Shown: positions 1 to 4,801 of the stretch, piece by piece
How the letters are laid out: every line of letters begins with the position of its first letter
How positions within the stretch are numbered: position 1 is the first letter of the stretch
From: JAJPJX01 sp964568355
GTDB taxonomy: Bacteria > Acidobacteriota > Terriglobia > Bryobacterales > Bryobacteraceae
NCBI GenBank assembly: GCA_964568355.1
Contig: CAZMRK010000612.1
Location: 1 to 5,629 of the forward strand
DNA: 5,629 nt
Reading direction: 5' to 3'
Notes under the pieces: generated by a model
Told to the model about the DNA's origin: nothing
The model's input: the letters and a program-made list of their open reading frames with translations, nothing else
Databases searched by the model: none
Made by a program: the position numbers and the translations under genes

Positions 1-524
1 TGTTCTTCGGCCGCGACAACATAGAAGGCCATGATCGGCAGGACCGCGCCGTTCATGGTCATCGACACCGACATCTGGTCCAGGGGGATCTGGTCGAAGA
101 GGATTTTCATGTCCTCGACGGAGTCGATGGCCACGCCGGCCTTGCCCACGTCACCGACCACGCGCTCGTTGTCCGAATCGTAGCCGCGGTGCGTGGCCAG
201 GTCGAAGGCCACCGAGAGGCCTTTCTGTCCGGCGGCCAGATTGCGGCGGTAAAACGCGTTGGACTCCTCCGCGGTGGAAAAACCGGCGTACTGGCGGATG
301 GTCCAGGGCCGCATGGTGTACATCGTGGAGTAAGGGCCGCGCAGGAAGGGCGGAATGCCCGCCGCGTACTCCAGGTGCTCCATTGCGTACAGATCATCAG
401 CCGTGTAGTAGGCCTTGACGGGAATGCGCTCCGGCGTCATCCATGCTTGGGCATCGCCGTCTGCGGCAGGCGCTTCCGCGTTGGGAAGCGGATGGTACTC
501 AATTTTGGAAAAATCCGGTTTCAT
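1..524 (-). CDS. mutB: Methylmalonyl-CoA mutase large (catalytic) subunit, N-terminal part; cut by the left window edge
   Basis: This is the adenosylcobalamin-dependent subunit that interconverts succinyl-CoA and (R)-methylmalonyl-CoA in the cytoplasm. I translated it by hand: 174 complete codons are open from ATG at 524 to the window edge. The substrate-channel signature RPWTIRQYAGFS (about residues 72-83) is followed by ESNAFYRRNLAAGQKGLS, DLATHRGYDSDN, GVAIDS and PLDQMSVSMTMNGAVLPI, all hallmarks of the mutase barrel. Tyr79 aligns, by memory of the Propionibacterium enzyme, with its active-site Tyr89. Isobutyryl-CoA mutases have Phe there, so methylmalonyl-CoA mutase is favoured. Family members are about 700 residues, so most of the barrel and the C-terminal B12 domain lie outside. 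The start is 3 nt after the mutA stop, with AAGGAA 6 nt upstream. The visible part shows no damage. Confidence 0.95.
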   Translation of the reverse strand, partial: MKPDFSKIEYHPLPNAEAPAADGDAQAWMTPERIPVKAYYTADDLYAMEHLEYAAGIPPFLRGPYSTMYTMRPWTIRQYAGFSTAEESNAFYRRNLAAGQKGLSVAFDLATHRGYDSDNERVVGDVGKAGVAIDSVEDMKILFDQIPLDQMSVSMTMNGAVLPIMAFYVVAAEE

Positions 525-536
525 TGCCTATTCCTT
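525..536 (-). promoter_or_regulatory. Ribosome binding site of mutB inside the mutA stop region
   Basis: On the coding strand AAGGAA (536-531) overlaps the last codons of mutA and lies 6 nt before the mutB ATG at 524. The mutA TAG (530-528) falls in the spacer. Because the site lies in translated mutA sequence, mutase subunit synthesis is probably coupled. No better start for mutB is visible upstream. Confidence 0.7.
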
Positions 537-1967
537 CATCCCCAGCCGGTTCTGCCATTCCGTAAGCGTCTGGACGGCATCGCTCTGGATGTGAATAAAC
601 CCTTGCACTCCGGCACTCTTCAAGACCTCGATCTGGTCCTTGGGATTGCCGGCCACAATCACCGGGACGGAGACCTGCGGAACCACTTCCTGCGCCAGGG
701 CCAGGTACTCCGGATCGGAACTGCACAGCACCACCAGGTCGGCTGCATGGCCGGCCAATTCCTCCGATTCGATGATATCGAACCCGGCACAGCCGAAGAA
801 ATTCAGGCTGAAGTTGGCACGGGCGGTCCGCATCTTCACATCGCCGCGCGTGAGCAGAAGAACCTGGGGATAATGCCCGGTCAGCCGCGCGTGGCGCGTG
901 GTCCGCTCGCGGATCTTTTCGAAAGGCTCCGCTTCGCGGAAGGGCGGCGGGGTCGCGCCTGCCTCCGCGCGGGGAGCAGTCGCTTCGGGCTCTTTCTCTT
1001 TGAGGTTGGGATAATTGTTAACGCCCACCAGACTGCGGCGGCGCGAAGAGATCAGCTTCTGCCGGGCGGCGCGGCTTTGAGCGATGGCCCGGTCGACGAA
1101 GCCGGAAGCCAGCGCCTTGGTATAGCCGCCCTCGGCTTCCACTTGCTGAAACAGCTTCCAGGCGCCGCGCGCCAGAGCATCGGTGAGAGATTCGATGTAG
1201 TAGGATCCGCCGGCCGGATCCTCCACCGCGTCCAGGTGCGACTCTTCTTTCAGGATGCGCTGCAAGTTCAGAGCCAGGTGTGCATCAAAACCGGAAGGCT
1301 CCACCGTCAGCCGGTCGCAGCCGCCCACCACCGCGGAAAGGGCCTCGGTGGTCACCCGGAGCAGGTTGGTGTAGTGATCGTAGACGCTCTTGTTGCGCCG
1401 CGCGGTGCGCACGTGCACCTGCATGCGGCAGGCATCCTCGTCTTGCGGGTTGAAGGCCTTCACCGCCTGCGACCACAGCAGGCGAGCCGCCCGCAACTTG
1501 GCGATCTCGAAGAAATAGTTCGAGCCAACAGCGAAGACGAATTCGATCTCGCGCGCCGCCTCGGCCACCGGCTTGGCTGCCGTCAGTTCCGCGAGGCGGT
1601 CGACACCGGCAGCCAACCCGAAGCCCAGTTCCTGGATGGCATGGGCGCCGGCTTCATGCAGCCAGTCGACGCGGATCGCATCGGGATTCGGCGAGCCATC
1701 CTGGGCGAACTCCCACGGCCTGCCGGAGCCGCGTACGAACGGGAATTTTCCGGGGACGCTCTGGGTCTGGGCCTCCAGGCCCGCCAGCGCTTCCTTGCGG
1801 TAATAAGGCCGGATAGCCAGTCCTTCTTCGGTGCGCCAGACCAGTTTCTTCTCATAATCGGCGCCCTTCAGATCGGCATGAATCGCGGCTTCCCATTCGG
1901 AGGTGGGAACCGGCGGGAAGTCCTGATTGATGTGCAGGATCTCCGTGCCGGGAGAATCTTCAGGCAT
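528..1967 (-). CDS. mutA: Methylmalonyl-CoA mutase small (non-catalytic) subunit, unusually short
   Basis: The small subunit pairs with MutB in the heterodimeric mutase and does not bind cobalamin. The N-terminus (WEAAIHADLKGADYEKKLVW, residues 25-44) is typical of the subunit. The later barrel is recognisable in HEAGAHAIQELGFGLA (104-119), FAVGSNYFFEIAKLRAARLLW (145-165, shown in part: EIAKLRAARLLW) and DPAGGSYYIESLTDALA (250-266). A charged, Pro/Ala-rich linker (about 322-345) leads to a degenerate B12-type domain (366-479) containing TARANFSLNFFGCAGFDII. This domain has GDVKMR where a cobalamin-binding domain would have DxHxxG, so it lacks the cobalt-ligating His. At 479 residues it is well below the roughly 600-640 usual for MutA. 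The shortfall falls between about residues 85 and 100, where the front of the barrel should be. The start overlaps the epimerase stop by 8 nt and has AGGAGGG 5 nt upstream. Confidence 0.9.
   Translation of the reverse strand: MPEDSPGTEILHINQDFPPVPTSEWEAAIHADLKGADYEKKLVWRTEEGLAIRPYYRKEALAGLEAQTQSVPGKFPFVRGSGRPWEFAQDGSPNPDAIRVDWLHEAGAHAIQELGFGLAAGVDRLAELTAAKPVAEAAREIEFVFAVGSNYFFEIAKLRAARLLWSQAVKAFNPQDEDACRMQVHVRTARRNKSVYDHYTNLLRVTTEALSAVVGGCDRLTVEPSGFDAHLALNLQRILKEESHLDAVEDPAGGSYYIESLTDALARGAWKLFQQVEAEGGYTKALASGFVDRAIAQSRAARQKLISSRRRSLVGVNNYPNLKEKEPEATAPRAEAGATPPPFREAEPFEKIRERTTRHARLTGHYPQVLLLTRGDVKMRTARANFSLNFFGCAGFDIIESEELAGHAADLVVLCSSDPEYLALAQEVVPQVSVPVIVAGNPKDQIEVLKSAGVQGFIHIQSDAVQTLTEWQNRLGMKE
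1202..1222. repeat. Intragenic inverted repeat in mutA (8-bp arms, 5-nt loop)
   Basis: AGGATCCG at 1202-1209 and CGGATCCT at 1215-1222 are perfect complements around CCGGC. The stretch encodes the conserved Asp-Pro-Ala-Gly-Gly motif near residues 249-255 of the small mutase subunit. Codon constraint in a GC-rich gene can explain it, and no function is claimed. Confidence 0.5.
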
Positions 1968-2427
1968 GGCTGCCCTCCTGGACCACCTCGATCAGATAGC
2001 CGAAGGCCGCTTCCGGCGTGGTCTTGGGATGGATGAAAAATACGGTAGTGCCCCGCGAACCCTTGCGCGGAGCCGGATCGATGATCTTGAAACCCTTCTG
2101 CTTGAGGTAATCGAAAGCCTTTTGAATGTCGGCGACACGCAGCGCTACATGAGCCAGGCCGCCGCGCCCGCCGTTCTTTTCAATCTGCTTGGCCACGGGA
2201 GACTCCGGACCGAGGGGCTCCAGCAGTTGCACCAGATTGGGACCGCTGCCAACCTGGAGCAGCACCTCCCGAACCTGGTCGCCGCCGTGCACGTCTTCCC
2301 GGTGGACCTCCTTGAAGCCCATTGCCTTGTAGGCGGCGACATGGGCCTCCAGCTCGCCGGGCTTTACCGAAATCGCGACATGATCGAAAAATAAAAAACC
2401 GGGTACTTCCGTCAATTCTGCGCTCAT
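1960..2427 (-). CDS. mce: Methylmalonyl-CoA epimerase (racemase), VOC fold
   Basis: This enzyme interconverts (S)- and (R)-methylmalonyl-CoA, linking the S-specific carboxyltransferase to the R-specific mutase. The 155-residue protein shows two glyoxalase-like halves. The expected four metal ligands are visible: His16 (FDHVAI), Gln67 (NLVQLLEP), His93 (LAHVALRV) and Glu147 (YLIEVVQ). They match the His/Gln/His/Glu set known from the Propionibacterium epimerase. Family motifs DIQKAFDYLKQKGFKIID and PRKGSRGTTVFFIHPK are also present. Length is close to the usual 130-150, with a short N-terminal extension. Its ATG shares one base with the TAA of the biotin carrier gene (TAATG), with GGAG 8 nt upstream, so translation is probably coupled. 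Placement between carboxyltransferase and mutase genes supports the assignment over another VOC enzyme. Confidence 0.95.
   Translation of the reverse strand: MSAELTEVPGFLFFDHVAISVKPGELEAHVAAYKAMGFKEVHREDVHGGDQVREVLLQVGSGPNLVQLLEPLGPESPVAKQIEKNGGRGGLAHVALRVADIQKAFDYLKQKGFKIIDPAPRKGSRGTTVFFIHPKTTPEAAFGYLIEVVQEGSHA
1968..1979 (-). promoter_or_regulatory. Ribosome binding site of mutA inside the epimerase gene
   Basis: AGGAGGG (1979-1973) lies 5 nt before the mutA ATG at 1967. It is within the epimerase coding region, and the ATGCCTGA overlap puts the epimerase stop 3' of the mutA start. This supports the chosen start and suggests coupled translation. Confidence 0.75.
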
Positions 2428-2810
2428 TATTCAAACTCCACAACCACCTGACCTGCCTGGACACCTTCACCGGCATTCACCTTGATTGCCGCGACTTTGC
2501 CGGCAACCGGCGCCGTAATGTTGGTCTCCATTTTCATCGCTTCCAGAACCAATAGCGTGTCACCGGCCTGCAAGGTCTGGCCGGGCTGCGCCACAATCTT
2601 CACGACGATGCCCGACACCGGGCTGCGGCAGACTTTTTCTTCGTTGACCGGCGTGGCGGAAGCAGGAGCCGGCGCCTGAGGAGCCGCCGGCACACGGACA
2701 GCGGCCGGCTCTACCACGAAACCACGTGGCGCAAGGGTGGGACTCTCGGGCTCCGCGGCCTCGACTTCCACCTCATATGTCTTTTTGTCAATTGTGATCG
2801 TTAGCTTCAC
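2427..2810 (-). CDS. Biotin carboxyl carrier subunit (transcarboxylase 1.3S type)
   Basis: This is the swinging-arm subunit that carries carboxybiotin between the 12S and 5S active sites. The 127-residue protein has a beta-strand N-terminus (ITIDKKTYEVEVE, residues 5-17), a Pro/Ala linker (about 40-54) and a full biotinyl domain (about 58-127). The biotin site is EAMKMET, with the modified lysine at Lys93, 34 residues before the C-terminus as is usual. SPVSGIVVKI and TAPVAGKVAAIKV form the two symmetric halves of the barrel. The architecture matches the Propionibacterium 1.3S subunit, which is also about 120 residues. The start codon is GTG, fixed by AGGAGG four bases upstream. That site overlaps the stop codon of the preceding gene. 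A generic acyl-CoA carboxylase carrier is possible, but the neighbours favour transcarboxylase. The carrier needs a biotin-protein ligase encoded elsewhere. Confidence 0.95.
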   Translation of the reverse strand: MKLTITIDKKTYEVEVEAAEPESPTLAPRGFVVEPAAVRVPAAPQAPAPASATPVNEEKVCRSPVSGIVVKIVAQPGQTLQAGDTLLVLEAMKMETNITAPVAGKVAAIKVNAGEGVQAGQVVVEFE

Positions 2811-2820
2811 GGCGCCTCCT
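2811..2820 (-). promoter_or_regulatory. Ribosome binding site that fixes the GTG start of the biotin carrier
   Basis: AGGAGG (2820-2815) shares bases with the TAG stop (2821-2819) of the small coiled-coil protein and lies 4 nt before GTG at 2810. No ATG gives a plausible alternative with the conserved N-terminus MKLTITID (first residue read from GTG). Confidence 0.8.
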
Positions 2821-3160
2821 AATAATGCAGTCGATGCGATGCCTGAATGGAAACCCGGCCTTCCTGAGCCCAGGCCTGGGAACCAATCAGCCGGACCTGC
2901 CGGATGTGCGCACGCACGCCGAGGAATGCGGCAACCGCCGCCGAGATGGCCAGAAGTTCTTCTTCGGTGATCTCTTCGGCAGCCGGGGGTTGCACCGCTT
3001 CCGCGGGCTTTTCAAGCGCCGCGGTTTGATCTGTACCTTCTGCCGGACTGCCCTGCCGGTCGCGTTCCAGGTTGGCGATGCGCTCGGATAAGGCCGCCAG
3101 TTGCGCCCGGATTTCCTCGATCACGCTGCTAAATTCGCTGGGAGTGGCTTTTTTCTTCAT
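2819..3160 (-). CDS. Small coiled-coil protein with OadG/MmdD-like C-terminal tail; probable accessory subunit of the carboxyltransferase
   Basis: I cannot name this 113-residue protein with certainty. Residues 13-34 form a clean heptad pattern: Ile14, Ile17, Leu21, Leu24, Ile28 and Leu31 at a/d positions, so a short coiled coil is likely. A Pro/Ala/Glu-rich linker follows (about 38-63). The C-terminal segment reads EEELLAISAAVAAFLG, then HIRQVRLI and WAQEGRVSIQASHRL. This resembles the short tail of the gamma/delta subunits of sodium-pumping decarboxylases (OadG, MmdD), where an E-rich alanine helix is followed by a W...GR motif. Unlike those subunits it has no membrane segment and no signal peptide. 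It lies between the 12S and carrier genes, with gaps of 15 and 8 nt. A role in holding 12S and the carrier together is inference. Its own Shine-Dalgarno, GGAGGTGA, is among the strongest in the window, so it is probably well translated. Confidence 0.75.
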   Translation of the reverse strand: MKKKATPSEFSSVIEEIRAQLAALSERIANLERDRQGSPAEGTDQTAALEKPAEAVQPPAAEEITEEELLAISAAVAAFLGVRAHIRQVRLIGSQAWAQEGRVSIQASHRLHY

Positions 3161-3171
3161 GCTTCACCTCC
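3161..3171 (-). promoter_or_regulatory. Strong ribosome binding site of the small coiled-coil protein
   Basis: GGAGGTGA (3171-3164), a near-perfect anti-Shine-Dalgarno match, fills most of the 15-nt gap after the 12S stop. It lies 3 nt before the ATG at 3160 (6 nt if the GGAGG core is used). It is good evidence that this small open frame is a real gene. Confidence 0.8.
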
Positions 3172-3175
3172 GCCT

Positions 3176-4729
3176 TTACAGCGGCATCAAGCCGTGCTTC
3201 TTGGGTGGCCGAAGCTCTCGCTTGGTATGGAGATATTCGAGAGCCCGTGCCACATGGCGGCGGGTCAGGGCCGGCTCGATGACGGCATCCACCAGCCGCC
3301 GCCCTGCCGCCACATACGGATTGGAGAAAGCCTCGCGATACCGCTCGATCAGTTCCTTGCGCTTGGACGCCTTGTCCTCCGCGTCGTGAATTTCCTTGCG
3401 GAATACGATCTCCGCCGCCCCTTCGGCCCCCATCACGGCCACTTCGGCGGTGGGCCAGGCGAAGGCTCGATCGGCGCCCAGGTCCTTGGCGCACATCGCC
3501 AGGTAAGCTCCGCCGTAGGCCTTGCGCAGGATCACGGTGATCTTCGGGACCGTCGCAGCCGAATAGGCGAACAGCATCTTGGCGCCGTGGCGGATGATGC
3601 CGCCATGCTCCTGCTGTACGCCCGGCAGGAAGCCCGGAACGTCCACAAAGGTGAGCAGCGAGAGATTAAAGGCGTTGCAGAAGCGGATGAACCGCGCTGC
3701 TTTGCTGGAGGCATTGATATCCAGCACTCCTGCCTGCACCGCAGGCTGGTTGGCGATGATTCCGACGCTGCGGCCATCAATACGCGCAAACCCCACCACG
3801 ATGTTCGGGGCATAGCCGGCCTGAACTTCCAGGAAATCGCCGAAATCCACTACTCCGGTGATGATCTCGCGGACGTCGTATCCTTTTTTGCCGTCCAGAG
3901 GAACGATCTGCTCCAGCGCGGGGTTGGCGTCCACGTTGGGATCGCCTTCCACCTGCGGCGGATCTTCCAGGTTGTTCGCGGGCAGAAAGCTCAGCAGCTT
4001 CTGACAAAGCAGAGCGGCGTGGCGATCGTCTTCCGCGATGAAGTGAATCACGCCCGAGTGGACCATATGGGCTTCCGGACCGCCCAATTGTTCGGCCGTG
4101 ACCACCTCTCCGGTGACCTGCTTAATGACCTGTGGACCGGTAATGAACATCTGCGCCTGGCGGGTCTGGATAATGAAATCCGTCAGGGCCGGGCTGTAAG
4201 CCGCTCCGCCCGCGCAGGGCCCGCAGATCAGAGCGATCTGGGGGACCGCCCCGGAAAGCATGACGTTGGTATAGAAAACCTTGCCGTAGCCGGAAAGCGA
4301 ATCGATGCCTTCCTGGACGCGCGCACCGCCCGAATCATTGATGAAGACAAACGGCGAGCCGGTTTTCAGGGCCTGGCCCATGATCTCGGCCACTTTGGTG
4401 GAGTGGATCTCACCGGCCGAACCGCCCGCTACGGTGAAATCCTGGCTCGCCAGATGCACCAGACGGCCCTGAATTGAAGCGGCCCCGGTCACCACGCCGT
4501 CGGCCGGCAGGCTCTTGCCCTCCATGCCAAACAAAGTGGATCGGTGCTCGGCAAACAAGCCGGCTTCTTCAAAACTATCCGGATCGACCAGAGCTTCAAT
4601 CCGTTCGCGCGCCGTCAGCTTTCCCGATCGACGCTGCTTCTCCAGCCGGTCCGCACCGCCGCCGAGCATCACCGTGTCGCGCCGCTGCTTTAACTCTTCG
4701 ACCTTCTTCTGCATTGATTGTGTAGACAT
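3176..4729 (-). CDS. mmdA: Methylmalonyl-CoA carboxyltransferase 12S subunit (acyl-CoA carboxylase beta family)
   Basis: This subunit transfers the carboxyl group between (S)-methylmalonyl-CoA and carrier-bound biotin. The 517 residues form two crotonase-like carboxyltransferase domains, a normal length. The N-terminal domain has SGGARVQEGIDSLSGYGK (133-150) and GPCAGGAAYSPALTDF (170-185). The C-terminal domain has DVPGFLPGVQQEHGG (363-377) and RKAYGGAYLAMC (402-413). The Gly-Gly pairs at 174-175 and 406-407 form the expected oxyanion holes. Leu410 sits where propionyl-CoA carboxylases have a substrate-sensing Asp. Together with the C-terminus RPPKKHGLMPL this matches 12S and methylmalonyl-CoA decarboxylase alpha. 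A decarboxylase alpha or a PCC beta role cannot be excluded by sequence alone. An in-frame TGA at 4736-4738 rules out a longer start. ATG at 4729 has only a weak Shine-Dalgarno, and ATG at 4714 is an alternative start. Confidence 0.95.
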   Translation of the reverse strand: MSTQSMQKKVEELKQRRDTVMLGGGADRLEKQRRSGKLTARERIEALVDPDSFEEAGLFAEHRSTLFGMEGKSLPADGVVTGAASIQGRLVHLASQDFTVAGGSAGEIHSTKVAEIMGQALKTGSPFVFINDSGGARVQEGIDSLSGYGKVFYTNVMLSGAVPQIALICGPCAGGAAYSPALTDFIIQTRQAQMFITGPQVIKQVTGEVVTAEQLGGPEAHMVHSGVIHFIAEDDRHAALLCQKLLSFLPANNLEDPPQVEGDPNVDANPALEQIVPLDGKKGYDVREIITGVVDFGDFLEVQAGYAPNIVVGFARIDGRSVGIIANQPAVQAGVLDINASSKAARFIRFCNAFNLSLLTFVDVPGFLPGVQQEHGGIIRHGAKMLFAYSAATVPKITVILRKAYGGAYLAMCAKDLGADRAFAWPTAEVAVMGAEGAAEIVFRKEIHDAEDKASKRKELIERYREAFSNPYVAAGRRLVDAVIEPALTRRHVARALEYLHTKRELRPPKKHGLMPL

Positions 4730-4801
4730 CTGTTTTCAGTCCCGCCCAGGCCCATGGCCTGCATGTTCTCCAGACTGTGCCAAACTTGCCGCAGCCGCCG
4801 T
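4730..4801 (-). other. 72-nt spacer between 5S and 12S genes with a small inverted repeat
   Basis: This is the longest non-coding stretch in the window. On the transcript it holds CAGGCC-ATG-GGCCTG (4761-4747), a 6-bp stem with a 3-nt loop and no U-tract, so it is not a convincing intrinsic terminator. The 12S start has no clear Shine-Dalgarno here, only a weak GGGA. I see no obvious -35/-10 pair. It may be an mRNA processing or translational set-point site, but that is speculation. Confidence 0.35.

Noticed and set aside
1202..1222. Inverted repeat in mutA as a regulatory or mobile-element site
   Set aside because: It coincides with codons for a conserved DPAGG motif, has no second copy that I can see, and lies in the middle of an intact gene.
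189..2036. 615-codon open frame on the plus strand
   Set aside because: It is antisense to mutA, the epimerase and the start of mutB, which all have clear family motifs. Its translation has no recognisable domain, and long antisense frames are common in GC-rich genes.
2819..3160. Membrane-anchored OadG-type subunit
   Set aside because: The tail is similar, but there is no hydrophobic stretch long enough to cross a membrane. The Ala-rich helix at 70-80 is too short.
3101..4477. 458-codon open frame on the plus strand
   Set aside because: It is a mirror of the 12S gene, whose motifs are unmistakable. The plus-strand product looks like no family I know and has shadow-like composition.
4747..4761. 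Hairpin in the 5S-12S spacer as an intrinsic terminator
   Set aside because: The stem has only 6 bp and is not followed by a U-tract. Termination here would also cut the operon between subunits of one enzyme.
4691..4765. Possible 24-codon upstream ORF beginning at ATG 4765 and overlapping the 12S start
   Set aside because: A GGAG lies just before it, but the spacing is only 3 nt, the peptide has no feature, and nothing shows that it is translated.
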